Positions 1 through 7,760 of a DNA stretch of 54,032 nt are shown here, one piece after another. The stretch is from assembly GCA_002897675.1 (NCBI GenBank), contig BDSU01000028.1:1-54032 (forward strand), given 5' to 3'. The position numbers and the translations under genes were made by a program. Source of the DNA: a bacterium BMS3Abin02. GTDB taxonomy: Bacteria; Actinomycetota; Acidimicrobiia; Spongiisociales; UBA4744. Positions within the stretch are counted from its first letter, which is position 1. Each line of letters begins with the position of its first letter. The notes under the pieces are model-generated. The model saw only the letters and a list, made by a program, of their open reading frames with translations. It was not told the DNA's origin and ran no database searches.

Positions 1-101
1 ACGCCTTCACCGGGATCGACACGTAGAGAGACATCGCGCAGAACGGTGAGCCGGCCGAACCGCACGCCGACGCCATCGAGGTTGATCAACGGTACGTTCA
101 C
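1..101 (-). CDS. ABC transporter ATP-binding protein, N-terminus only (cut by window edge)
   Basis: Reading the minus strand from a GTG at the right end gives 33 codons that look like the start of an ABC ATPase: a beta strand, then VRFGRLTVLRDVSLRVDPGE, the usual A-loop and 'xVLxdVSLxVxpGE' segment just before the Walker A motif. The Walker A itself lies beyond the window. The substrate cannot be told. No strong Shine-Dalgarno precedes the GTG, so the start is uncertain. The frame and family pattern are directly visible. Confidence 0.6.
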   Translation of the reverse strand, partial: MNVPLINLDGVGVRFGRLTVLRDVSLRVDPGEG

Positions 102-225
102 GAGTCCAGAATGTTACGGGATCGGGCCGCGATGACTCGAATCGAGAAGCCGCTCAGACCCATCGCGACTCCGGTGATGCACCAGGCGCTGAGGCCTCGG
201 TGAAGGAAGACTGACTCGCCTTCTT

Positions 226-506
226 GCTTCCCCTCGCAGGGGAAGTGGCCTCGGGGCTTTGGCCGAGGTCGATGGGGTGTCTTTGCTTCCCCTCGCAGGG
301 GAAGTGGCCTCGGGGCTTTGGCCGAGGTCGATGGGGTAGAGACTCTTCGCACCCCCATCGCCTCGCGAAGCTCGGCACTTCTGTCTGAGGGGTCTGGCTC
401 CGGTTGCGCCGGTCCTGGTACACCCCCATCGCCTCGAAGACTCGGCACTTCCCCCTGAGGGGGAAGGAAAGAGAGGAATGAGCCGAGGGGGATGGGGTAG
501 GGAAGG
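226..506. repeat. Dispersed GC-rich hairpin repeats (tandem pair plus diverged copies) in a 616-bp intergenic gap
   Basis: Two near-identical units sit in tandem with a 59-bp period from 226. Each has a TTCCCCTCGCAGGGGAA hairpin, then a CCTCGG/CCGAGG hairpin, and ends in GGTCGATGGGGT. Diverged, mostly inverted copies follow at about 351-397 and 419-506. Related units occur near 4321-4580 and 43142-43432. The gap from 102 to 717 otherwise holds only the promoter at 647-678. ORFs here are rich in Arg, Pro and Ser and are translations of the repeat, not genes. Confidence 0.8.
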
Positions 507-646
507 AAGATTCGCCCGCAGACTGAAGCAACCGTTTCTTGATCCGGGAGGCTGCCGGGCAGCGGTGGTGGGACGTGCTGCGAAGCGGCGAACAGCGCGG
601 CGGGAGCTTGCACACGAGATTTCTTTGCCAAACCGTACGTACCCCC

Positions 647-678
647 TTGACATTCCAGTCGACTAGAAGGCTTACGAT
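647..678 (+). promoter_or_regulatory. MerR-type promoter: TTGACA-N20-TACGAT with palindromic operator in the spacer
   Basis: A -35 TTGACA (647-652) and -10 TACGAT (673-678) are separated by 20 bp, too long for an ordinary sigma-70-type promoter. The spacer holds the imperfect palindrome TTCCAGTCGACTAGAA (653-668) around AGTCGACT. A 19-20 bp spacer with a central palindrome is the hallmark of MerR-family activators (ZntR, CueR, MerR). A 37-bp stretch including this promoter is repeated identically at 1324-1360. No MerR gene is in the window. Confidence 0.65.
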
Positions 679-717
679 GGTGGTGCACATCGAGTGCAAC
701 AGGAAAGGAGGTGCACC

Positions 718-1140
718 ATGACCTCGAAGAAGCGCTGGCAGGACTGGGTCCTGCTCCTCGGCGGCATCTGGCTGTTCGTAGCTCCCTGGGCGTTGGGCAC
801 CAGTTCCGACGCCGGCTCCTCGTGGAACGCCTGGATTCTGGGTGTCCTTGTTACCGCGACCGCCTGGTGGGCGCTCACCAGACCGGCCGACAAATGGAAC
901 GCATGGCTCCAGGCCCTCTACGGAGTGTGGCTCTTCGTTGCGGCGTGGCTGCTCGGATTCACCGGGCTGGCAGCCGCGGCCTGGAATGCATGGGCGGTGG
1001 GCGTGGGCGTCGCCGGCCTCGCTGCGTGGGTGATCGCAGAGCAAGCCTCGACACCCGCGATGCAAGCCGGTTCGATGGAGGACCATCAGATGGGGGACCA
1101 TCAGATGGACGACCATCACCTGGCGCAAGGCTCCCACTGA
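718..1140 (+). CDS. SPW-repeat-like small membrane protein with His/Met/Asp-rich tail
   Basis: A 140-aa protein begins at an ATG with an ideal AAAGGAGGTG ribosome site 5 bases upstream. It has about four hydrophobic segments arranged as two similar halves (WVLLLGGIWLFVAPW and ALYGVWLFVAAWLLGF), which fits the SPW-repeat membrane family. The C-terminal 25 residues are hydrophilic with repeated MEDHQMGDHQMDDHH, a possible metal-binding tail. It lies directly behind the MerR-type promoter, so a metal or stress response is plausible. Biochemical function is unknown. Confidence 0.75.
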   Translation: MTSKKRWQDWVLLLGGIWLFVAPWALGTSSDAGSSWNAWILGVLVTATAWWALTRPADKWNAWLQALYGVWLFVAAWLLGFTGLAAAAWNAWAVGVGVAGLAAWVIAEQASTPAMQAGSMEDHQMGDHQMDDHHLAQGSH

Positions 1141-1202
1141 ACGCCGAGGATTCCCGGTTCTTCGACCCATCGACGGCCGGGTCCCCTCCCTCCTCGGCAT
1201 CC

Positions 1203-1235
1203 GCGGGGTCGACGGTCATCGACCGCCGACCCCGC
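1203..1235 (+). terminator. Probable intrinsic terminator after the SPW gene
   Basis: Nine-base arms GCGGGGTCG/CGACCCCGC flank an inner ACGGTC/GACCG pairing, and the stem is followed by CTCGTTTTG. It lies 60 bases after the SPW stop and before the second MerR-type promoter, so it separates the two units. Confidence 0.5.
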
Positions 1236-1327
1236 ACTCGTTTTGCCGACCGATCGGAGCGTGGCGCATCTCCGAGTTATCCTTCCGACTGCGTCGTTCG
1301 CGAGTTTCGCGACTGCGCGGTGACCCC

Positions 1328-1359
1328 TTGACATTCCAGTCGACTAGAAGGCTTACGAT
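1328..1359 (+). promoter_or_regulatory. Second, identical MerR-type promoter
   Basis: TTGACA (1328-1333), palindrome TTCCAGTCGACTAGAA (1334-1349) and TACGAT (1354-1359) repeat the 647-678 promoter base for base. Its first downstream gene is the 64-aa Cys-rich ORF at 1400. The two genes therefore probably belong to one regulon. Confidence 0.65.
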
Positions 1360-1399
1360 GATATCTGAAGAACAAGAGCAGCAGGCAGGAGCGCTCAAG

Positions 1400-1594
1400 A
1401 TGATGAATCAATCGGCTGTGAGGGGGACCAGGGTTCGCCCTCGAGGACGAGCCCCGAGACGGTTCTCCGCCGAGAGGGTCTGTGTCGAGCCGGACTGTTC
1501 GACACGGCTCAGCACCTACAACCGCAACGACACATGCTTCCGGCACAGCCCGCTCCGCTTCCCGCGGGTCCGTGGCCGTGTCAAGCCGGAGTGA
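1400..1594 (+). CDS. Small Cys/His-rich protein, probable zinc-binding
   Basis: A 64-aa basic protein starts at an ATG preceded by AGGAG about 9 bases upstream; a second in-frame ATG follows at once. The C-terminal half reads CVEPDCSTRLSTYNRNDTC and continues FRH, giving a C-x4-C-x12-C-x2-H pattern typical of a small zinc-binding fold. The arrangement resembles short actinobacterial proteins of unknown role, from memory. It follows the duplicated MerR-type promoter, which supports its being a real regulated gene. Function is not known. Confidence 0.6.
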   Translation: MMNQSAVRGTRVRPRGRAPRRFSAERVCVEPDCSTRLSTYNRNDTCFRHSPLRFPRVRGRVKPE

Positions 1595-1640
1595 TGGTGT
1601 CGGGGACAACACCGATGTCTCATGAGAGAAAGCGAGCGTG

Positions 1641-1925
1641 ATGATGGCGAACAGACGACTCGAGTATCTGCCGGTGGCCCTGGCGGTCGGTGTCTTTCTC
1701 GCCGTTTCGTTCGTGGCGTGCGTGGCCTGGGACGCGATTTTTCCCGACTGGGCCATGCGGAGCGCATGGGCGCCGTTCCTCCCGGGGTTCGAGTGGCTAT
1801 CGGTTGGTAGCTTCCTCCTCGGGTTGGTGGAGTCCTTTGCCTACGGGTTCTGGTTCGCACTGGTGGTACCGACGGCCCGGTGGATGAACCGTCGATTCGC
1901 CATCCGACCGGTGGGCCCGGCGTGA
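1641..1925 (+). CDS. Small two-helix membrane protein (DUF5676-like)
   Basis: About 94 aa, with one hydrophobic helix near the N-terminus (LPVALAVGVFLAVSFVACVAW) and a second near residues 55-75 (SVGSFLLGLVESFAYGFWFA). The 'sfllGlvesfayGfwfa' helix is reminiscent of DUF5676 membrane proteins. The exact start is ambiguous among GTG 1638, ATG 1641 and ATG 1644. The stop overlaps the GTG of the next gene by four bases (GTGA), suggesting translational coupling to the hydrolase. Function is unknown. Confidence 0.6.
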   Translation: MMANRRLEYLPVALAVGVFLAVSFVACVAWDAIFPDWAMRSAWAPFLPGFEWLSVGSFLLGLVESFAYGFWFALVVPTARWMNRRFAIRPVGPA

Positions 1926-3052
1926 ACACTCTCGACGGCGCGGACGGCATCATCGACGCCAAAGCCCTCGGACAGGTGACCCCGGGGCGTAACCGCACCG
2001 GGCCCCTCGCCTCTCCGGCTCGAACCGAGGCGGCGCGGGCCACCCGCAACGCCACCGAACTGTTCGTTCATGCCGTCGGGCGCCAAGACGACGGTCGGCC
2101 GGTGCGTGCGTCGCGATCGTTCGTGTTTCTCCATGGCCTGGGCGGCACGCAGGTGTACTGGACCGCAGCCGATGGCGAATCTCATCTCCCGCCGGGTTCG
2201 ACCCTGGTCGATCTTCTCGGCTTCGGCCGTTCGCCCCGCCCCCTCATCCGATACACACTCGAGACTCACCTGGCGGCGCTGGAACCGGTGTTGGTGCGAC
2301 GGGCGCCGTTCATACTCGTGGGCCATTCGCTGGGTGCGGCCCTCGCCCTCGCCTACGCCGCGAGGCACCCGAGCCAAGTCGCGGCGTTGGTGCTCATCAG
2401 TCTTCCCTCCTACGGGGGGCCCAAGGGTGCGATTCGCTGGTTCCGACGGAGCCTCAGAGGCTGGTTCCTCACGAACATGGTGCTCACCGCCCTGGTCTGT
2501 GTCGCGACGCGACGCCTTCTCGGGCCGATCCTCCCGATGCTCATACGCGACGTGCCCCGCGAGGTTGCCCGGGACATGGTCGAGCACAACTTCATGTCTT
2601 CGACGACCTCGCTCTGGAACGTCTTGTACCGTCGGGACGTCGCCCTCGACCTCGACGCACTTCCTGAGGACCTCCCGGTCATGTTCATCCACGGCACGGA
2701 CGACGCCACCGCCCCGATCGACGCCGTCCGGCGTCTGGTCGACGGGCGGGCAGGCCGACAGCTGATCGAGCTCACCGGCGTCGACCATCATCCGTGGCTG
2801 CGGAACCCCGCCGAGTGCGCCGAGCTGATCACCGCCACGGGCCGCCTCGGACGGCTCCCCTCCGCCGATGGCGGTTCCGGCGGGCGGTGGATCAGCTCGG
2901 CGGCTTGGGGGGCGCAGAACGAAAGTTGCAGCTCTCTCGCATCTGGCTTGACCGAGCGGGAGTTACTCGCAGGGCGACGGCCCGTGGATCTCCCGGCCGG
3001 AACGGCCCGCCGGGACGGCAGTGGTCGAAACCGGAGGCGAAGGGAGTCGTGA
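1922..3052 (+). CDS. Alpha/beta-fold hydrolase
   Basis: A 376-aa protein. It shows the oxyanion motif HGLGG near residue 70, the nucleophile elbow GHSLGAA (catalytic Ser), a HGTDDATAP segment with the acidic residue, and a late GVDHHPW that supplies the His. A helical cap-like stretch lies between elbow and acid. The first 55 residues and the last 60 are low-complexity and poorly recognisable. The start is the GTG overlapping the previous stop, and the end overlaps the following ATG by one base. Coupling to a fatty-acid-modifying methyltransferase hints at a lipid or ester substrate, but that is inference. Confidence 0.8.
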   Translation: MNTLDGADGIIDAKALGQVTPGRNRTGPLASPARTEAARATRNATELFVHAVGRQDDGRPVRASRSFVFLHGLGGTQVYWTAADGESHLPPGSTLVDLLGFGRSPRPLIRYTLETHLAALEPVLVRRAPFILVGHSLGAALALAYAARHPSQVAALVLISLPSYGGPKGAIRWFRRSLRGWFLTNMVLTALVCVATRRLLGPILPMLIRDVPREVARDMVEHNFMSSTTSLWNVLYRRDVALDLDALPEDLPVMFIHGTDDATAPIDAVRRLVDGRAGRQLIELTGVDHHPWLRNPAECAELITATGRLGRLPSADGGSGGRWISSAAWGAQNESCSSLASGLTERELLAGRRPVDLPAGTARRDGSGRNRRRRES

Positions 3053-4311
3053 TGGACACTGCGCTGGCCACGTCGCGGTCGGTGTACGAACAGCTGGCGG
3101 CGATGGCAGGAGAACCGACTGTCGCCATGCGTGCCTGGAACGGGGACGTGTGGGGGCCGAGAGACGCTCCGGCCACCGTCGTGCTCAACCATCCGGGCGC
3201 CCTGCGCGCACTGTTGGTGCCACTCGACGATCTGACAGCAGGCGAGGCATACATCTACGACGACATCGATATCGAGGGCAGCATCCTCGAGGTGCTGCGG
3301 TTCGCGACGTCGCTCCGCGCGACGCGACGGCGGCCTCTGGCCTCACTGCGGCTGTTGCGCCGACTGCGGAAACTCCCTGCGGAGAACCGGCGCGGCGAAC
3401 ACACCCGCCCGGGGAAAAAGGGGCGGCTCCACTCCAAGAGGCGGGACAGTGCGTCGGTCAGCGCCCACTACGACACCGGCAACGACTTCTTCCGCCAATT
3501 CCTCGATCCCGGGATGGTGTACTCGTGTGGTGCGTTCCTCGATCCGGGCGAGCCGCTCGAAATGGCACAGCGACGAAAGATCGACCTGATCTGTCGCAAA
3601 CTGCAGCTCCGGTCCGGGCAACGGCTGCTCGACATCGGGTGCGGCTGGGGTGCCCTGGCGATCCATGCCGCCCAGCACTACGACGTGGACGTCATGGGAG
3701 TGACTCTCAGCAGGCCACAGGTCGAGCTGGCGACCGCGGCCGCCGCTGATGCCGGTGTGGGCAATCGGGTCACGTTCGAGGTCCTCGACTATCGCGACGT
3801 AAAAGGGCGATTCGACGCCATCGCGTCGGTCGGGATGTTCGAACATGTCGGCAAGGCAGAGCTCGCCAAGTACTTCGCCAGGGTCCGGGACATGCTCGAA
3901 CCGGGCGGGACGTTCTTGAACCATGGCATCGTGACCCGGGACCGGCAGCGCCGTCGGTCCCGGGTCAGGCCCAGCTTCATCGACACCTATGTCTTCCCGG
4001 ACAGTGAGCTGGTCACGGTGGACGATGTCATCCGGCAGGCCGAGGCCGCCGGTTTCGAGCTGCGCGACGCCGAGTCGCTGCGCACCTCCTACGCCCTCAC
4101 TCTGCGACACTGGATCCACAACCTCGAAACCAACAGCGAGGCCGCAATGGACGCGGCCGACGAGACGACCTACCGGATCTGGCGCCTCTACATGGCCGGC
4201 TCGGCTGTCGGCTTCGACACGGCCGCCCTCTCCGTCTATCAGCTCCTCTTCGACACGACCGACCGACCATGGACGTTCGGTCGGAGCCACATGCTCGCCG
4301 CCGACGAGTAG
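3052..4311 (+). CDS. Cyclopropane-fatty-acyl-phospholipid synthase family methyltransferase
   Basis: 419 aa. The C-terminal two-thirds is a class I SAM methyltransferase with YDTGNDFF, LDIGCGWG (SAM loop), GVTLSRPQ and the family signature SVGMFEHVG. The ending GFDTAALSVYQLLF is also typical of this family. The N-terminal ~130 residues form the usual lipid-binding domain. Members add a methylene or methyl group across unsaturated acyl chains of membrane phospholipids using S-adenosylmethionine. The start ATG overlaps the hydrolase stop (TGATG). Whether it makes a cyclopropane or a methyl-branched product cannot be told from sequence. Confidence 0.88.
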   Translation: MDTALATSRSVYEQLAAMAGEPTVAMRAWNGDVWGPRDAPATVVLNHPGALRALLVPLDDLTAGEAYIYDDIDIEGSILEVLRFATSLRATRRRPLASLRLLRRLRKLPAENRRGEHTRPGKKGRLHSKRRDSASVSAHYDTGNDFFRQFLDPGMVYSCGAFLDPGEPLEMAQRRKIDLICRKLQLRSGQRLLDIGCGWGALAIHAAQHYDVDVMGVTLSRPQVELATAAAADAGVGNRVTFEVLDYRDVKGRFDAIASVGMFEHVGKAELAKYFARVRDMLEPGGTFLNHGIVTRDRQRRRSRVRPSFIDTYVFPDSELVTVDDVIRQAEAAGFELRDAESLRTSYALTLRHWIHNLETNSEAAMDAADETTYRIWRLYMAGSAVGFDTAALSVYQLLFDTTDRPWTFGRSHMLAADE

Positions 4312-4320
4312 CCGAGCACC

Positions 4321-4580
4321 TCCTTCCCCCTCGGGGGGAAGTGGCCGAGGGGAGGGACGAGCCGAGGTCGATGGGGGTGGTGGGAAGGACGAAGGTGCTC
4401 TACCCCATCCCCCTCGCTGCGCTCGGGTACTTCCCCTGCTAGGGGAAGGAGGAGGTGGGGTCGTTCTTGAGGATGTCCTGTTTCTCGTGGAAGTTCTGTG
4501 GCGGCCTCCTCTTTCCTTCCCCCTGAGGGGGAAGTGGCCGAGGGGAGGGACGAGCCGAGGTCGATGGGGGTCTCCCCGCC
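4321..4580. repeat. Dispersed GC-rich hairpin repeats between cfa-like gene and UDG
   Basis: Two similar units, near 4321-4378 and 4520-4574, each have a C-rich/G-rich hairpin followed by AAGTGGCCGAGGGGAGGGAC and ending GGTCGATGGGGG. A variant unit in opposite orientation (near 4402-4450) carries CTCGCTGCGCTCGGGTACTT and a CCCCTGCTAGGGG hairpin. They belong to the same family as the copies at 226-506 and 43142-43432. No gene is supported in the 312-bp gap. Confidence 0.8.
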
Positions 4581-4623
4581 GCGCGGACGCGCCATTCGCC
4601 AACGCTCCCTACCCTGGCAGGCG

Positions 4624-5316
4624 ATGAACGCGTTGGAGACTCTCGAGACGAAGATCGCCGAATGCCACCGCTGTTCCCGTCTCGTCGAATGGCGTGAACG
4701 AGTTGCCGTCGAGAAGCGGGCGGCGTTCCGTGACCAGGAGTACTGGGGGAGACCGGTGCCCGGGTTCGGAGACCCTGCCGCACGGCTCCTGATCGTCGGC
4801 CTCGCCCCGGCGGCACACGGTGCGAACCGCACGGGCCGCATGTTCACCGGAGACCGGTCGGGAGATTGGCTCTACCGGGCGCTGCATCGGACAGGATTCG
4901 CGAATCGGCCAGGGTCGACGGACCGGCACGACGGCCTCGTGCTCACCGACGCATTCGTGAGTGCGATCGTGCGCTGTGCCCCTCCTGCCAACAAGCCCAC
5001 CGCCGAGGAACGGGAAGCCTGCCGCCCGTGGCTGGAAGCCGAAATCGACTTGCTCGACCACCTCGAAGTCGTTGTCGCTCTCGGCGGGATGGCGTTCGCC
5101 CAGGTGCTGCGGATCTACGTCGCGCGCGGGGCACGCGTCCCCAGGCCTCGGCCCCGATTCGGCCACGGTGTGCAGGTCGACCTCGGGCCCGGGCTCACCC
5201 TCGTTGCGAGCTACCACCCGAGCCAGCAGAACACGTTCACCGGGCGGCTCACCGAGGCGATGCTCGACAGCGTGTTCGGCCGAGCCAGGGATCTTCTGGA
5301 TCGCACGACCCGGTAG
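4624..5316 (+). CDS. Family 5 uracil-DNA glycosylase (UdgB-like)
   Basis: 230 aa, the usual family length. It removes uracil and related deaminated bases from DNA in base excision repair. Visible signatures are the [4Fe-4S] cysteines beginning CHRC near residue 14 and further Cys at IVRC and EAC, motif [16 protein letters not shown] near residue 60, and the C-terminal [16 protein letters not shown]. The [13 protein letters not shown] form of the first motif points to family 5 rather than family 4. The ATG was chosen because family homology begins there; upstream codons are translated repeat. Confidence 0.88.
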   Translation: MNALETLETKIAECHRCSRLVEWRERVAVEKRAAFRDQEYWGRPVPGFGDPAARLLIVGLAPAAHGANRTGRMFTGDRSGDWLYRALHRTGFANRPGSTDRHDGLVLTDAFVSAIVRCAPPANKPTAEEREACRPWLEAEIDLLDHLEVVVALGGMAFAQVLRIYVARGARVPRPRPRFGHGVQVDLGPGLTLVASYHPSQQNTFTGRLTEAMLDSVFGRARDLLDRTTR

Positions 5317-5365
5317 ATTCACCTGTCTTCGCAGTGGTAATAGGATATCCCTTCGAGAGGAGCCG

Positions 5366-6643
5366 ATGCAGCCACTTGACCAGGACACCCTTGACCGACT
5401 CAACGCAACCGCTCTCGACTGGGTTCGAGAGAGCCGATCGCGTGGATTCGAGCAGTTCGAGAAGCTGACGATGCCCGCCTCGGAGGAAGAGGCGTGGCGC
5501 TACGTGAACCTCGACTTCGCTCTTTCCGATTTCGGCCTGGCCGACCAGGGAACCCCGATGAGCGAACCGGACGAGGTCGCGGCGGCCCTCGGCGAACTCG
5601 CAGGACACGCCACGATTCTCGACGGCTACGCAACAGTCGGCCGTTGCGACGATGCGATCTTCACCTCCGTGGCCGCGAAACTCGGCGACGGGACGAACGA
5701 GCTGCGCGACGTGTTCGGCACCGGCATCGACGCCGGCGCCGACATCTTCTCGGCAGCGCATCACGCGTTCGTTCACGATGGCGTCTTTCTGCACGTGCCC
5801 GCGGGCCGGACCGTCGAGCGTCCGTTCTACGTCGACGTTCAGGCGACCCGGGGAGGGGCGATCTCATTCCCGCACATCACGATCGTCGTGGAGTGCGACG
5901 CAGAAGCCTCGATCGTGATCGGCTTCCGATCCCCCGACGGCGAGCACATCGTCGTCAACCCTCAGATCGAAGCGTTCGTGCGCGACGCAGGACGCCTGAA
6001 GCTCTCCACCTACCAGCGCTTCGGCAACGAGACGCGCTCGATCATCCACGATCGGGTTGTCATCGGACGCGACGCGACGGCCAAGCTCGGCGAGGTCGGC
6101 TTCGGCGGTTCGCTGGGGCGTCTCGACCTGGACCTGGAACTCACCGGGAAAGGGGCGCACACGGACCTCGTCGGAGCCTTCTACGGTGAGCATCACCAGG
6201 TCCTCGACTACCGCCTGCTCATGCACCACGTCGGCGTGAGCACATCCTCGGATGTCTTCCTCAAAGGAGCGGTCCAGGACACCGCAGAATCGGTGTTCAC
6301 GGGGTTGGTCAGGATCGAGCGCGACGCCGCGAAGACGAGTGCATTCGAGACGAACCGCAACCTGGTGCTGTCCGAAGGTGCGCGTGCGAACTCGGTGCCG
6401 AACCTCGAGATTCTGTGTGACGACGTGATCTGCGGCCATGGCTCGACGGTCGGGCCACTCGACGAGGAGCCGCTCTACTACCTGATGAGCCGTGGGCTGA
6501 GCAGGGAACGAGCGTCGCGTCTCCTCATCCGCGGCTTCTTCGAAGAGGCCCTCGACCGGTTGCCGCAGCCCGAGCTCGCCGTGCCGGCGCGAGTGGCCGT
6601 CAACCGGCGGTTCGTCACCGCCCAGCAGGAAGGACGGGTCTGA
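5366..6643 (+). CDS. sufD: Fe-S cluster assembly protein SufD
   Basis: 425 aa, SufD length; SufB is normally about 470. SufD pairs with SufB and SufC in the scaffold that builds Fe-S clusters. Evidence includes the early PASEEEAWRYVNL segment typical of SufD and the beta-helix core with TYQRFGNETRS. The C-terminal block is NLEILCDDVICGHGSTVGPL, then YLMSRGLSRERA, diagnostic of the SufB/SufD family. The start has a GAGAGGAG ribosome site. It overlaps the Rieske gene by one base. No sufB lies beside it in the window. Confidence 0.9.
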   Translation: MQPLDQDTLDRLNATALDWVRESRSRGFEQFEKLTMPASEEEAWRYVNLDFALSDFGLADQGTPMSEPDEVAAALGELAGHATILDGYATVGRCDDAIFTSVAAKLGDGTNELRDVFGTGIDAGADIFSAAHHAFVHDGVFLHVPAGRTVERPFYVDVQATRGGAISFPHITIVVECDAEASIVIGFRSPDGEHIVVNPQIEAFVRDAGRLKLSTYQRFGNETRSIIHDRVVIGRDATAKLGEVGFGGSLGRLDLDLELTGKGAHTDLVGAFYGEHHQVLDYRLLMHHVGVSTSSDVFLKGAVQDTAESVFTGLVRIERDAAKTSAFETNRNLVLSEGARANSVPNLEILCDDVICGHGSTVGPLDEEPLYYLMSRGLSRERASRLLIRGFFEEALDRLPQPELAVPARVAVNRRFVTAQQEGRV

Positions 6644-6963
6644 TGGGGGACTGGGTGAACATCGGCGCATTGGACGACTTGTCGCAGGGGCAGGGAGTGC
6701 GCGTCGAGATCGGGTCCGATGCCGTCGCGGTGTTCCGCATCGGTGACGACGTCTACGCCATCGGCGATCGGTGCAGCCACGCGCAGGCATCCCTGTCGGA
6801 TGGCGAAGTGTTCGACCACGACGTCGAGTGTCCCCGTCACGGCTCCGAGTTCAGCCTCGAAACCGGAGTACCGCACTCGCTCCCCGCGACGATGCCGGTT
6901 CCGGTTTTCGAGACGAAGGTCGAAGACGGCAGCGTGCTGGTGAGAGTGGGGGAGACATCGTGA
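6643..6963 (+). CDS. Rieske [2Fe-2S] ferredoxin (Suf-operon type)
   Basis: 106 aa, a complete small Rieske domain. The ligands are CSH (near residue 45) and CPRH (near residue 65), i.e. C-x-H and C-x2-H, with the following GSEFSLETG. This NirD-like or biphenyl-dioxygenase-ferredoxin-like protein is often found inside actinobacterial suf operons between sufD and sufC, as here. Its likely job is electron supply or quality control for Fe-S assembly; the exact role is not established. It overlaps both neighbours. Confidence 0.88.
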   Translation: MGDWVNIGALDDLSQGQGVRVEIGSDAVAVFRIGDDVYAIGDRCSHAQASLSDGEVFDHDVECPRHGSEFSLETGVPHSLPATMPVPVFETKVEDGSVLVRVGETS

Positions 6964-7760
6964 GCGGCTTGAAGGTCGACGGGGTGCGGGCATCGATCGA
7001 CGAGAAGCAGATTCTCGAAGGTATCGACCTCGAGGTTCCTTGCGGGGAACTGCACGTGATCATGGGACCGAACGGTTCCGGCAAGTCGACGCTGAGTCAT
7101 GTTCTCACGGGCAAGGAGGGCTACGAGGTCGAGGGCTCGGCGACGCTCGACGGTGTCGAGTTGCTCGACAAGCCGGTCGACGAACGGGCCAAGCTGGGTC
7201 TGCTGCAGGCCTTTCAGTATCCGGTCGAGGTGCCCGGTGTCCGGCTGCGGGAGCTGCTGCTCGAGGTGGGCGATGAGCACGGCCTGAACTTCGAGGAGAG
7301 CAGCGACGTCATCGAGGAGACCGCCGAGAAGTACGGGGTGACTCAGTTCCTCGACCGCCCGGTGAACGTGGGGCTGTCGGGTGGAGAGAAGAAGCGTTCG
7401 GAGATCTTCCAGATGGCGATGCTTCGGCCACGCGTCGCAATCCTCGACGAGATCGACTCGGGTCTCGACATCGACGCGGTGCGCGAAGTCGCTGCGGCGG
7501 TCGAGGAGATGCGCGGCCCGGACATGGCGGTGCTGCTGATCACCCACTATTCGAGAATCCTCAAGCACATGACGCCGGACCGGATCCATGTGCTGATGGC
7601 CGGGCGGATCGTCGAGTCCGGTGGTCGTGAGCTGGCCGACGAGCTCGAGGCCGGAGGCTACGAGGTGCTGCGCGAACGGCTCGGGATCCAGCCCCGGGTC
7701 GAGGAGCCCGCAGAGAAGCCGGTGTCGGAGTTCTTCACCGACACGCCGTTCGACTTCTAG
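6960..7760 (+). CDS. sufC: Fe-S cluster assembly ATPase SufC
   Basis: 266 aa. An ABC-type ATPase that powers the SufBCD scaffold: Walker A GPNGSGKST, SufC-specific signature LSGGEKKRSEI, Walker B VAILDEIDSGLD, and the H-loop THYSRILKH. The GTG start overlaps the Rieske stop (GTGA), and the family match begins there. Its stop overlaps that of the convergent hcrB through a shared CTAG. sufB, sufS and sufU are not in the window, so they must lie elsewhere if the system is complete. Confidence 0.92.
   Translation: MSGLKVDGVRASIDEKQILEGIDLEVPCGELHVIMGPNGSGKSTLSHVLTGKEGYEVEGSATLDGVELLDKPVDERAKLGLLQAFQYPVEVPGVRLRELLLEVGDEHGLNFEESSDVIEETAEKYGVTQFLDRPVNVGLSGGEKKRSEIFQMAMLRPRVAILDEIDSGLDIDAVREVAAAVEEMRGPDMAVLLITHYSRILKHMTPDRIHVLMAGRIVESGGRELADELEAGGYEVLRERLGIQPRVEEPAEKPVSEFFTDTPFDF

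Noticed and set aside
98-653. Long minus-strand ORFs of 179-196 aa
   Set aside because: They are translations of the hairpin repeats, rich in Arg/Pro/Ser, and the same peptides recur from other repeat clusters.
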